Shown: piece by piece, positions 1 through 8,949 of the stretch | How the letters are laid out: each line of letters opens with the position of its first letter | Numbering within the stretch: position 1 is the stretch's first letter | Assembly: GCF_031851795.1 (NCBI RefSeq) | Contig: NZ_CP134696.1 | Location: 4,608,501-4,672,500 of the forward strand | DNA length: 64,000 nt | Origin: Pontibacter sp. G13 | GTDB lineage: Bacteria; Bacteroidota; Bacteroidia; J057 | Direction: 5' to 3' | The notes under the pieces: model-generated | The model's input: the letters and a program-made list of their open reading frames with translations, nothing else | Database searches by the model: none | What the model was told of the DNA's origin: nothing | Translations under genes and position numbers: made by a program

Positions 1-2
1 CT

Positions 3-860
3 GCTTTTCAGCCTCAAGGCACCATCACCCTCCAAAGTCTAGAAGGAACCTGTCCCTCCACAGCCTTTTTTCGGCTTGCGCTAGATAGCATCTCGGGATA
101 CCGGGTGACCTTTGACGATGAGTCCAAACCGTTGGCGATTCCCCCTGTTGCTGAATTCTCCTTCCCGCATTTCTATGCCTATCCGGGCTATTTTACACCA
201 AAACTCTGGCATGACAATCGGATTGTCGCTACTGGGGAACCTGTGCTGGTAGAAACAGAGGGATGGCAAGCGTTCGCGTCGCTCTACAAGGACTCGGAGC
301 CTCGCACCCGCTTTCACCCCATCAGAATCTCGGATAATGTCACGGATGGAGAGTTCTTTATTTCCAAGCCCCACCTTTCGCAAGCGGGATTGGATACGAC
401 CAAAATTCTGGTGGTACAGCTTGATCATTATTCACCCATGCATGTTTCCGCGGATGAATTCGTCTATCAGACCCGCATCAAGAACGACGAGTTTTGGCCG
501 GGTCTTAGATGCTATTCCATGCACCTTCGGATTCAAGGGACCGAGGGGAAAGTTGAGTTCAAATTGGTAGGGGAGGGATGTAGCGGATTTAGTGAAGCCA
601 CCATTGGTAAGCACAAAGTGACGGATAAGGTTCGACTACAATCCTTGGCGTTGGATGTTTCGGAGTGGAATGATATCCAGATTTCTCATCTGGCAAATAG
701 AGTCGAACTGTTGGTGAATGATCGATTGCTATTCGAAGGAAAGACGCTGGAATCTTTGGGGGAATTGATTGGGACCTCGCTGATATTCCACGGGAGCGGT
801 AAGGTCGATTTTGTCAAGCTATCTGTTGGCGGAAAGAAGCGATTGGAAAGCCCCTTTTGA
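3..860 (+). CDS. Unknown protein, 5'-truncated by window start
   Basis: The reading frame is open from base 3 without a start, so the true N-terminus lies upstream; the first ATG inside the window is not preceded by a stop in frame and is not a credible start. About 285 residues are visible. The first part, with an FxFPHFYAYPGYFTPKL segment, looks like a beta-sandwich (PKD-like) module. The rest (from about window base 340) looks like a laminin-G/concanavalin-type beta-sandwich with alternating hydrophobic strands (LRIQGTEGKVEFKLVGEG, VELLVNDRLLFEG). I do not recognise a named family. It converges on the sulfatase gene and shares a terminator with it. It could be the sensor or C-terminal part of a larger extracytoplasmic protein. 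No catalytic motif is evident. Confidence 0.6.
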   Translation, partial: AFQPQGTITLQSLEGTCPSTAFFRLALDSISGYRVTFDDESKPLAIPPVAEFSFPHFYAYPGYFTPKLWHDNRIVATGEPVLVETEGWQAFASLYKDSEPRTRFHPIRISDNVTDGEFFISKPHLSQAGLDTTKILVVQLDHYSPMHVSADEFVYQTRIKNDEFWPGLRCYSMHLRIQGTEGKVEFKLVGEGCSGFSEATIGKHKVTDKVRLQSLALDVSEWNDIQISHLANRVELLVNDRLLFEGKTLESLGELIGTSLIFHGSGKVDFVKLSVGGKKRLESPF

Positions 861-884
861 CAACCTGAACCATTTACAAAAAAT

Positions 885-925
885 CAGGGAATTCTGACGG
901 AATTTTCATTCCCCAGAATTCCCTG
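885..925 (-). terminator. Terminator between convergent genes
   Basis: Perfect 12-bp inverted repeat (CAGGGAATTCTG at 885-896, CAGAATTCCCTG at 914-925). Read on the minus strand it is followed by ATTTTTTG, so it ends the sulfatase transcript. The plus-strand side lacks a clean T tract but may also serve the upstream gene. Confidence 0.85.
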
Positions 926-949
926 TCTACATCAGGTTCTGAATACTTG

Positions 950-2506
950 TTATTTCAGCTCCAACTCCTTGACGCCGGAGGAATATTCCGCCCCGCGAAT
1001 GCTTTCGAAAATCTCCTTGAGTTCTTGGAGTTTCTCTGGATTGGATTCTGCCAGATTGTTCTGCTGGCCGATATCTTCCTTGAGGTTGTAGAGTTGGTAT
1101 TCGGAGTCATTCCCGAGTTCGATATTGACTTGGGTATTGACGGCTTTTCCTTTGTATGGAGGAATCAGCGCCCAATCGCCACTGCGCAGGGCAGTTCTAG
1201 ACCCCGCCTCGATGATGAGGTTTTCGCGTCCTGTTTCGGATTTTCCCATCAAGGCATCCAACATGTTTTCGCTATCGCCTAGTTCCGCTTCTGTTCCAAT
1301 CAGTGCCGAAATAGAAGCCAATAAATCCATTTGGCAAACCATCGCATCAGATACGCCCGGCTGGATGGTTCCTTTCCAATAGGTGATGAATGGAACACGG
1401 GTACCGGCTTCGAAGAGACTGTATTTTCCGCCGCGAAGAGGACCTGCGGGCTTGTGATCGCCGAGCTTTTCTACGGCATCGTCAAAATAACCGTCATTCA
1501 GTACAGGGCCATTGTCACTGGAGAAAACGATCAGGGTGTTCTCCAAAATGCCTGCTTCATCCAAGGTCTTCACGAACTCTCCGATACACCAATCGGCTTC
1601 CAAGATTACATCTCCACGTGGTCCCATGCCTGATTTTCCTGCGAATCGAGGATGAGGAGTACGGGGTACGTGTGGTTGCTGAAGTGCGTAATACAGGAAG
1701 AATGGCTCATCTTTGTGCGCCTTCACGTAGGCTTGAGCTTTGGCGAGGAAATTATCCGCCATGTCGATATCACTCCATTTGGCTTTTTCGCCGCCTTTCA
1801 TGTATCCGATGCGGGGAATCCCATTGACAATGCTGGAATTGTGGCCGTGGTGCCATTTCATGGTCAAAAGCTCTGGATTGTCTTTTCCAGTGGGCTCGCC
1901 TTCGAAATTCTCCTGATAATTGATGAGGATTGGATCATTGGGATCGAGTCCTTCCACCAAGCCATTGCGGAGATATACCGTAGGAACACGGTCTTGGGTC
2001 GCTGCCAGAATATATGCTTCATCGAATCCGACCTCATTGGGACCGGGTGTCACTTGCTTGTTCCAATCCACTTGGCCAGTGCCCAACCCGAGGTGCCATT
2101 TCCCTACAACCCCAGTATGATAACCCGCACGCTTGAGCATGGTGGGCATCGTCTCTTGTTCTGTTGAAATGATCAAAGGAGCAGTTCCCGGCAGAATCTT
2201 GGCTTGCTTGTTTCGCCACGGATAGACGCCTGTCAGCAAGGCAAATCTACTCGGAGTACAAGTCGCTGAAGTCGCGTAGCCATTGGTGAATTTGACCCCT
2301 CCTTGAGCGAGTTTGTCAATATTGGGAGTAGGCAGATTCGTTGCGCCGTAGGAACTCAAATCCCCATATCCGAGGTCATCTAGATAGATCACCACGACAT
2401 TAGGCTTGGTAGGCGATTGAGTGGAGGCCTCTTTTTCTCCCGTGCAGGAAACCAGACTAGCCATGAAGACCAGTGGCAAAAGCATCCATTTGAAAGTGTG
2501 TGTCAT
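950..2506 (-). CDS. Sulfatase (S1 family, Cys-type), lipoprotein
   Basis: Hydrolyses sulfate esters, probably on a polysaccharide fragment. From the chosen ATG the protein has 518 residues. The frame is open 58 codons further upstream, but that extension overlaps the preceding gene, and only this ATG gives a signal sequence with a lipobox (MASLVSC, Cys21). The S1 sulfatase signature CTPSR begins at Cys83, the residue converted to formylglycine by the maturation enzyme. The metal-site stretch YLDDLGYGDL (residues 41-50) and GKWHLG also fit. It lies 32 bp after the barrel enzyme gene, in a run with the GH3 gene. Family is certain, substrate is not. The lipobox suggests periplasmic or outer-membrane attachment. 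Confidence 0.93.
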   Translation of the reverse strand: MTHTFKWMLLPLVFMASLVSCTGEKEASTQSPTKPNVVVIYLDDLGYGDLSSYGATNLPTPNIDKLAQGGVKFTNGYATSATCTPSRFALLTGVYPWRNKQAKILPGTAPLIISTEQETMPTMLKRAGYHTGVVGKWHLGLGTGQVDWNKQVTPGPNEVGFDEAYILAATQDRVPTVYLRNGLVEGLDPNDPILINYQENFEGEPTGKDNPELLTMKWHHGHNSSIVNGIPRIGYMKGGEKAKWSDIDMADNFLAKAQAYVKAHKDEPFFLYYALQQPHVPRTPHPRFAGKSGMGPRGDVILEADWCIGEFVKTLDEAGILENTLIVFSSDNGPVLNDGYFDDAVEKLGDHKPAGPLRGGKYSLFEAGTRVPFITYWKGTIQPGVSDAMVCQMDLLASISALIGTEAELGDSENMLDALMGKSETGRENLIIEAGSRTALRSGDWALIPPYKGKAVNTQVNIELGNDSEYQLYNLKEDIGQQNNLAESNPEKLQELKEIFESIRGAEYSSGVKELELK

Positions 2507-2538
2507 TGCGTTGAAATGTAGAAATAGCTGGCCCTGCC

Positions 2539-4191
2539 TTATCTGACATTGGGGTCCAAGTTTCGAATGATCAAAATAGCGTCGGCCTCGCCCTTCCAAG
2601 GCCGATCGTCCCAGAATCCAAGCGCCTTTTTCTCGAATGCTACTTCCTCCGAGAATTCCCCTGTCAGGGTGTTGAACCACTGTTGGGTAGCATGTTGATG
2701 CTGGAAATGTTTGGTGACCACCTTATTGGCGCCGACCCATTGATTCTCCTTTGGGGCGTAGACCAGCACAATTCCGTCTTGGAGATTGGTGAGGTTGTAG
2801 CCACTCGTGTTGAATTGGGGAATGGGGCGGCAATTTTCAAAGTTCACCGATTCGAACAGCTTCCGCATGTGCTGAAAATATTCGAAGTGCGGCTTGATGA
2901 AATCCTTGGGTTGCTCGAATGGGTTGTGGATAACGACATTCCACGAAGCTCCCTGCCAATAGTAGGTGGTGTATCCACCTGCAAATAGGCACATGTAGTT
3001 GCGGCGAAGACAAGCTTCGGCATCCACATAAGCCCCGGGGAACACGACGTAGGGCGATTCCTCATAGCCCCCATGCTCGATGTTGAAAATGGGTTTTTGG
3101 GGAAATTCCTTGGCGGCATTGAGCATGTTCTGATAGAGCGTATGCTGCCAGTTTTGCATGGAAATGAAATCCACCAATTCGGGATTATTTCGGCAAAATC
3201 CATAATCGTGAACGGAGATCAATCGGCCGTAGGAATCCAAATTTCGCGCTCGCTCGATTCGCTCCACGATATATTCCTTGGTTGCCCGCTCGTAGTGCAG
3301 CGCTTCCTTGGATACATCCCAGATGATGTTCGGGAATGCCTGATAGCGCTTGATGACGTAGTCGTAGTACAGATTGTCCGCCTCAGATTCCATGTCCGGC
3401 CAAGACACCAGTTTGTTCCACACATAGATCATCAGGTGGCTGACAATCTCCCGGTCGTGCATGTGCGCGATCACCTGATCGAAATGTCGAAAGAACTCAA
3501 GATTGAGGGAACTGTAATCAGGCGCCTCATTGGATCCCAAGAACGGGAAAATATCTTGTCTCCCCCCGTACTCATGTTCTGGATGCTCGAACAAACGTCC
3601 ATCTTTAGGCCATTTTACGTCATGTGAGTAGACGTTCATCACAATTTGGTTGAATCCGTAGTCTTGGATAAGGTCTAGAAGGTGGTCCGTTTTGGCCAAT
3701 TCTTCTTGCCCATAATCCAGCGCAAACAACCAGTCGCATTCGAAGGCGAGATTGAAATAGTGGGATTCATCTTCGTAAAACAGACGATCCGGCTGAGCAT
3801 CGTTCAGCACTACGCCCCCATGCCTGTCGGTGCGCTGATTGGCAACGATGACGATCTCACCCTTTTGGCCATCTAGTTGAGCTACGTCCGATTCGATGGT
3901 GAATTGTTTGCTCCCTGTTTCTCCACTTGAATACCTGAAGACCCAATCGTTGTCGCCATTGTAAAAGAGCGGAACTCGCTGGGTGTCGGTGTCAGTGGTG
4001 ACCACTGCGAATGCAGACTGCGCGAAGGGGTTTTTGACTTTTTTCTTCACATGGAAGACGATGTCGTTCACCTCCCACTGGGCACTCGTCACAGGCTTGC
4101 GACCGAGCGGAAAATCCCAAGTGTTGATCTGGGCATGGTGCAGATGAGGCAGGCCCAAGAGCAGTAGGGCTAGGATGTATATTTTTTTCAT
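2539..4191 (-). CDS. Secreted DUF5060/DUF4038-type glycoside hydrolase
   Basis: 550 residues with an N-terminal signal peptide (MKKIYILALLLLGLPHLHHA). Residues 20-120 resemble the DUF5060 beta-sandwich (a WEVNDIVFHV strand, an NPF turn, then VPLFYNGDNDWVFRY). The rest resembles the DUF4038 (apiosidase-like) TIM barrel: WLFALDYG, FPNIIWDVSKEA, FNIEHGGYEES and WQGASWNV are typical barrel strand ends, and Glu residues in SKEA and IEHGG are candidate catalytic acids. Family members attack side chains or short oligomers of plant or algal polysaccharides. It sits 39 bp after the GH3 gene and 32 bp before the sulfatase gene, so the three are probably one transcript. The exact substrate cannot be read from sequence. 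Confidence 0.75.
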   Translation of the reverse strand: MKKIYILALLLLGLPHLHHAQINTWDFPLGRKPVTSAQWEVNDIVFHVKKKVKNPFAQSAFAVVTTDTDTQRVPLFYNGDNDWVFRYSSGETGSKQFTIESDVAQLDGQKGEIVIVANQRTDRHGGVVLNDAQPDRLFYEDESHYFNLAFECDWLFALDYGQEELAKTDHLLDLIQDYGFNQIVMNVYSHDVKWPKDGRLFEHPEHEYGGRQDIFPFLGSNEAPDYSSLNLEFFRHFDQVIAHMHDREIVSHLMIYVWNKLVSWPDMESEADNLYYDYVIKRYQAFPNIIWDVSKEALHYERATKEYIVERIERARNLDSYGRLISVHDYGFCRNNPELVDFISMQNWQHTLYQNMLNAAKEFPQKPIFNIEHGGYEESPYVVFPGAYVDAEACLRRNYMCLFAGGYTTYYWQGASWNVVIHNPFEQPKDFIKPHFEYFQHMRKLFESVNFENCRPIPQFNTSGYNLTNLQDGIVLVYAPKENQWVGANKVVTKHFQHQHATQQWFNTLTGEFSEEVAFEKKALGFWDDRPWKGEADAILIIRNLDPNVR

Positions 4192-4230
4192 GCTGAAAAG
4201 CTTTAGTAGTAGCTGGAAATCGAAGTGAGT

Positions 4231-6408
4231 CTACTTCAGCGTGATGATGGCTTCCTGCGGAATAGCGGCTCCCAATTGAGTGCTCAATTCGCCCGGAGAA
4301 GCATTTCCCACCACGATTCGATAGTCTCCTTTGCGCCAGACGAGGTCTCCATGCTCGTCAATTACTTTCAGTTGGTCCGCGTCCAATTCGAAGCTCAAAG
4401 TCTCGGTTGCCCCCTGTGTCAAAGCCACTCGCTGGAATGCCTTCAAGCTGCGGAGGGGAATCCCGCCTGTGGTATCCTCGGGGCAGATGTAGAGCTGTAC
4501 GACTTCCTCGATATCGAATTTGCCGACATTGGCTACCTCCACCTGAATGGAAAGGCTTTGGTTCTTTTTGAGCTTGGTGGCACTTAGGGTCAATTGGCTC
4601 AGCTCGGTTTTGGAGTAAGTCAATCCAAATCCAAATGGGTACATGGGCGCTTCGGTCATGTACTTGTAGGTCCTGCCTTTCATGGAGTAGTTTTCGAAAG
4701 GCGGCAATTGGTCTACATTTTGGGGAAAAGTGATCGGCAGGTGTCCCGAAGGAGATACTTTGCCAAATAGCACATCAGCCACGGCATTACCGCCTTGTTC
4801 ACCCGGATACCAAATCTGCAAGATGGCATCACAATGTTCCTCGATTCCTTCCAAAGACACCGGACTTCCGCTGGCAATCACGAGTACCAAAGGTCCTTTT
4901 TTGACTGAGGCGATTTTCTGAACGTACTTGATCTGGTTGGCAGGGAGCTTGAGGTCCTTCCGGTCGCCTTCGAAGTCAGAAGCAATGGCATCAACGCCCT
5001 CGCCTTCACGATCTGCTGTGAGACCTACCACACAAATGGTGACATCTGATTCTTTGGCAACATTGGGCGCCCAATTTTTCGGGTTGAGGTTTTCATGGAA
5101 AGGCATGGCACCGCTCCGGTAATTGAGTGAGGTTCCCATGGACAAGGCATCGGTCACTCCTTCTAGGATGGTCACCAAGCTTGAACTCACGCCATAGTAG
5201 CTGCCCATGAGCATATCTCCAGAGTTGGCAAACGGCCCGGTCAGATATGGTACCTTGATATCTGGAGACAAGGGCAGTACGTTGTCCTTGTTTTTGAGGA
5301 GAACAATGGATTTCTGAGCGGCTTCTCGTGCCAATGCAATGTGGGATTCGCAGTGAACCGTATCAATGCCGATGGACTGGAATGGGTTGGTCTCATCGAA
5401 CATGCCCAGTCTGAATCGGGTCTTGAACAGCTGGACAGTACGATCGTGAATCAAGGATTCGCTCACGAGCCCCAATTCCAAGGCTTTGTTGAGCTGGCTG
5501 AATGTCTGGCCACAATTGAGGTTGGTGCCCGCCTCCAAGGCGACAGCGGCAGCCTCGGCAGGGGTTTTGACATAGTGAAACTTGTTGTACACCCCAGCGA
5601 CCGATCCACAATCCGAGGTGATGTATCCATCGAAATTCCACTCCCCACGCAAGATATCCGTCAGCAGGAACGGGCTCGCCACAGTGGGTTTGCCATACAG
5701 TCCGTTGTATGCGCTCATCACGCCTTCGACATTAGCCTCGGTGACCAATGCCTTGAAAGCAGGGAGATAAGTCTCATACAGATCTTGGAAGGAGGGCGTA
5801 GGATCGAATTCGAACTTGTTGTGCTCCGGCCCTGAATGCACCGCAAAATGCTTGGCACAGGCCGCAGTCTTGAGGTAGTTGGGGTCATCGCCTTGCAATC
5901 CTTGGACGAATGCCACCCCGATTTTCGACATCAGGAAGGGATCTTCCCCGTAAGTCTCCTGACCTCTGCCCCAGCGAGGATCACGGAAGATATTGACATT
6001 GGGGGTCCAAAAGGTCAAGCCCGCATATTTGGCGTGATTCCCCATTTCCTGAGAAACGGCAAATTTGGCGCGTGCTTCGGTGCTGATGGCGGAAGCCACT
6101 CGTTGGGCCAATTCCGGATCGAAAGTCGCTCCAATGGCAATCCCCTGCGGAAAGATGGTGGCTTTGCCGTTCCGGGCGACCCCGTGGAGGGCTTCATTCC
6201 ACCAGTTGTAGGAAGGCACGCCCAGTCGAGGAATTCCCACAGCCTGATTTTTCAGCTGGCTGATCTTCTCCTCATTGGTCATCTGAGACACGAGTAGCTC
6301 AGCTCGTTCCTCGATGGGAAGCGAAGTGTCCAGATGCGCTGGTCGAACTTCTTGGGCGATTATAGGAATCGAAATCGCCACGAATAAAGCGGTAATGATG
6401 AACTTCAT
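4231..6408 (-). CDS. GH3 beta-glucosidase / beta-xylosidase
   Basis: 725 residues; signal peptide MKFIITALFVAISIPIIAQ. GH3 N-terminal barrel, C-terminal sandwich and a fibronectin-III-like tail (about 620-720) are all present, the full length for this family. The nucleophile is Asp266 in ITSDCGSV; SDCG rather than SDW is more typical of the beta-xylosidase-like branch. NWWNEALHGVAR and DPRWGRGQETYGEDP are classic GH3 substrate-site motifs, and KHFAVHSGPE carries the KH pair. It heads a minus-strand run with the barrel enzyme and the sulfatase. Xylosidase is my preference over glucosidase from motif style only. Together the cluster suggests stepwise breakdown of a sulfated glycan containing xylose or glucose. 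Confidence 0.92.
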   Translation of the reverse strand: MKFIITALFVAISIPIIAQEVRPAHLDTSLPIEERAELLVSQMTNEEKISQLKNQAVGIPRLGVPSYNWWNEALHGVARNGKATIFPQGIAIGATFDPELAQRVASAISTEARAKFAVSQEMGNHAKYAGLTFWTPNVNIFRDPRWGRGQETYGEDPFLMSKIGVAFVQGLQGDDPNYLKTAACAKHFAVHSGPEHNKFEFDPTPSFQDLYETYLPAFKALVTEANVEGVMSAYNGLYGKPTVASPFLLTDILRGEWNFDGYITSDCGSVAGVYNKFHYVKTPAEAAAVALEAGTNLNCGQTFSQLNKALELGLVSESLIHDRTVQLFKTRFRLGMFDETNPFQSIGIDTVHCESHIALAREAAQKSIVLLKNKDNVLPLSPDIKVPYLTGPFANSGDMLMGSYYGVSSSLVTILEGVTDALSMGTSLNYRSGAMPFHENLNPKNWAPNVAKESDVTICVVGLTADREGEGVDAIASDFEGDRKDLKLPANQIKYVQKIASVKKGPLVLVIASGSPVSLEGIEEHCDAILQIWYPGEQGGNAVADVLFGKVSPSGHLPITFPQNVDQLPPFENYSMKGRTYKYMTEAPMYPFGFGLTYSKTELSQLTLSATKLKKNQSLSIQVEVANVGKFDIEEVVQLYICPEDTTGGIPLRSLKAFQRVALTQGATETLSFELDADQLKVIDEHGDLVWRKGDYRIVVGNASPGELSTQLGAAIPQEAIITLK

Positions 6409-6439
6409 AGAAAGCTAGGAATAGGATGACGGGAAAAAT

Positions 6440-6501
6440 CCCCTTTCACCAAATATGAATGGCCTGCTGTATTTCTGGCTATCCAAAATGGGTGAAAGGG
6501 G
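6440..6501 (-). terminator. Terminator after T9SS-secreted protein gene
   Basis: The inverted repeat CCCCTTTCACC (6440-6450) with GGTGAAAGGGG (6491-6501) is followed on the minus strand by ATTTTTCCC. It separates the gene ending at 6508 from the GH3 gene, so the GH3 transcript probably has its own promoter or depends on readthrough. Confidence 0.7.
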
Positions 6502-6507
6502 GCCCTG

Positions 6508-8289
6508 CTAGCGGATGATCAGTTTTTGTCTATGGATCTGACCCTGCGCGGACAATTGTACCACATACACACCGGGTCGGAAATCCCGTGTATCGATCTG
6601 CGTGGAGGTCTGCTGGAAGCTGTCTTGATAGACTTTTTTTCCATCCAATGCGAAAATGGCTACCTCCACAGAGGCGCTATTCGCAGTGGTCCGAATGGAT
6701 ACCCAATCCTCTGCTGGATTCGGCGCGAGGATGAATAGGGGTTCCTCGGGAAGCTCAGCAATGGAAGTAGGCGTCAGTTGGCGCAATTGATAGGCATTGA
6801 GACTGATTCCCTGGACCGTGCTGTCTCCAGCGATTTTGCTGTAAAGGAAGCTGAAGAAATTGGTCTCCGCGACGAATTCGCCGATAATGGAGAGCCCCGC
6901 AGATTGGGTAAAGCTCGTGGTATCGGGAGAACCAAAGGTTTCTTCTAGCAAAATGTAGGACCCTGCCTGACTCGCTCGGGTATCGGCTGCCAAAAGCTGG
7001 ATCTGGTATTTGATGCCCACATTGAGGTTGGAAATGGTGACTTCTGTCGCTTGGCCACTCGTCCACAGGAATTGGGAAAAGAGGGTGTCAAAGGCCTGAA
7101 GTCCGACTGAAGCATCGTAGTTGTCTACCGTTGGAGGGACTACATTCTGCGAATTGGTGGAGAAATACTGGGAACTGGGATTTGCCCAAACGTTGTCATC
7201 TGTGCCATTGACCATGCCCACAAAAGGTACCGAGTTCACAGTCGTGTGATAGATAGAAGCATCTGTACCACTGCCGAAGTTGATAGCCTCCAGAAGCGTC
7301 CCATCCGTGCTGATGTCGAGTTCGCTGGTCAATGCACTGGCCGTCCAACTGATCGTTTGAGGCACGATTTCGCCGACGATGACCTCTACTTGATCAGAAG
7401 CCCCACTAGAATTTGAGGTGGCGGATACGAAGGTCCGGCCATTTGCGACCGCGGTGATCAGCCCATTGGCGTCCACTGAGGCAATATTTGGATCTGCGGA
7501 TGACCAAGTGAGCGATTTGTCTGGCGCGGAATCTGGCTTCACGGTAGCGGTCACAGTGAGGGTATCCCCCAGATTGATGAGATTGATTTTGGGAGTGTCC
7601 ATCTCCACCGTCACATCGCTGCTATATGGCCGATACTTTTCGGGATTTTTGGCAGCAAGGTCTTGATTTCCTACGGTGAGATTCAGATGCTCATCATAGA
7701 AAAGGATGTAATCAATACTGGTTTTGGGGGATCTGCCGGACATCACAAGTGTGTAGGTTTCCCCCTCGATCAATCCGTAGGTCGCATGGTGGTGACCGTT
7801 TTTCTCCAAGGAATGGCAAGTCCCCCATTTGCGTACGCCGCGCCCCCAGAATTTCCGGTTGGTCTCCAGATCGGCCTTGGTCAAGGTTGTGGCGCTGGTG
7901 TAGTTTCCTTCTAGACGGATGAATACGTCATTTTTCTTGTCGCCTGCTTCACCGGAATCAAGCGGTTGGTACAGCCGCATCACCAATCGATAATCAGCAG
8001 TCGAAGGTGCCACAAAGGTATAGGAAAGCGGGGATGCCGCTGCTGCCCAAGGGCCGGTGTACTCGATGTAGGTTTGATTGATGGCCTCGATTTCATTTCC
8101 CGTCCCGACATAGTAGTTGGGGTCTCCGGGTTCTCGAATGGCCCAATGTGTCATGTCTGAAGGAGTGTCCTCGGCTTCGAAGACGACGTAGTCCGGTCCA
8201 TACTTGATGTTGGTCTGGGCAAAAAGCGCTGGAGTTCCCCATGTGGTTAGCCACAGGGTTGCCGCCAGCGTCCAGGATAGTAGTCGCAT
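6508..8289 (-). CDS. T9SS-secreted carbohydrate-binding protein with Ig-like domain
   Basis: 593 residues, signal peptide ending near LFAQ (about 25). Residues 33-200 open with VVFEAEDTPSD and contain YIEYTG, YRLVMRLYQP and SIDYILFYD, consistent with a CBM6-like beta-sandwich. Residues about 225-305 form a bacterial Ig-like 2 domain (LTWSSADPNIASVDANGLITAVANG). A further beta-rich domain of unknown type follows. The last about 75 residues (APNPAEDWVSI ... GVYVVQL ... KLIIR) are a T9SS type A sorting tail. No catalytic domain is evident, so it is probably a binding or scaffold protein for the saccharide handled by neighbouring enzymes. It is divergent from the second sulfatase gene. Confidence 0.8.
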   Translation of the reverse strand: MRLLSWTLAATLWLTTWGTPALFAQTNIKYGPDYVVFEAEDTPSDMTHWAIREPGDPNYYVGTGNEIEAINQTYIEYTGPWAAAASPLSYTFVAPSTADYRLVMRLYQPLDSGEAGDKKNDVFIRLEGNYTSATTLTKADLETNRKFWGRGVRKWGTCHSLEKNGHHHATYGLIEGETYTLVMSGRSPKTSIDYILFYDEHLNLTVGNQDLAAKNPEKYRPYSSDVTVEMDTPKINLINLGDTLTVTATVKPDSAPDKSLTWSSADPNIASVDANGLITAVANGRTFVSATSNSSGASDQVEVIVGEIVPQTISWTASALTSELDISTDGTLLEAINFGSGTDASIYHTTVNSVPFVGMVNGTDDNVWANPSSQYFSTNSQNVVPPTVDNYDASVGLQAFDTLFSQFLWTSGQATEVTISNLNVGIKYQIQLLAADTRASQAGSYILLEETFGSPDTTSFTQSAGLSIIGEFVAETNFFSFLYSKIAGDSTVQGISLNAYQLRQLTPTSIAELPEEPLFILAPNPAEDWVSIRTTANSASVEVAIFALDGKKVYQDSFQQTSTQIDTRDFRPGVYVVQLSAQGQIHRQKLIIR

Positions 8290-8949
8290 GACTTTGAGTG
8301 GTTAGCAAAAGAATGATAAAGCGAGATGCGTGGGTAGGTGAAGCTAAGTAATGGCTGCTACAGGCTGGTTCTTGGAGATAACAGGGAAGCTGACCTGGAT
8401 TGGATGGACCCAGAGACGATACTCGGATCACCTGATCTCGTCTATGAACCGACCGGCTGCAGAAGTTGGTGGGGCCTCCCACTTAGAATGTATGGATTCT
8501 ATAACTCCAATCTATCGGGGGTAGATGGGGATTCCCAAAGGCGTGGAAATGCAGGGTAGAGAAATAAACAATAGTTATACAATTGAGAGCTCCTGCCGAA
8601 AAATAACTGGACATCGTCTAGGGTATAGGGGGATAATTGGCTTATCTGCCTGATCTTCCCAAAGACCCATCTATTGGATAATCCCCAAAAAGGGAAGGGG
8701 AATTTTATCCGACGGTGGTGCAGAATTACCGATGATTCCTGTTTCCAGAAGCCTAACACAAATGATTCACCATTTGAGATAGGATCGTGTGGATCTCGTT
8801 CGTCCAGCAGGAAAATAAATTTTCAGATTAGACAGCATATTCGGATTCGCACGCACTCGCTTAGCCAGTGATCCCAGACCTCGCCCCCATTTGCGGGACT
8901 TGTTTGAGGAATAGGCGATCCTACATCAAGCGCTTAACTCACAATTTTC
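8290..8949. other. Divergent intergenic region of carbohydrate locus (660 bp)
   Basis: No credible gene. It must hold the promoters of the T9SS protein (minus) and the second sulfatase (plus), but I see no full TTG/TAnnTTTG pair. An imperfect hairpin lies near 8671-8712 (GGATAATCCCC paired with GGGGAATTTTATCC). It is the natural place for a regulator site. Confidence 0.4.
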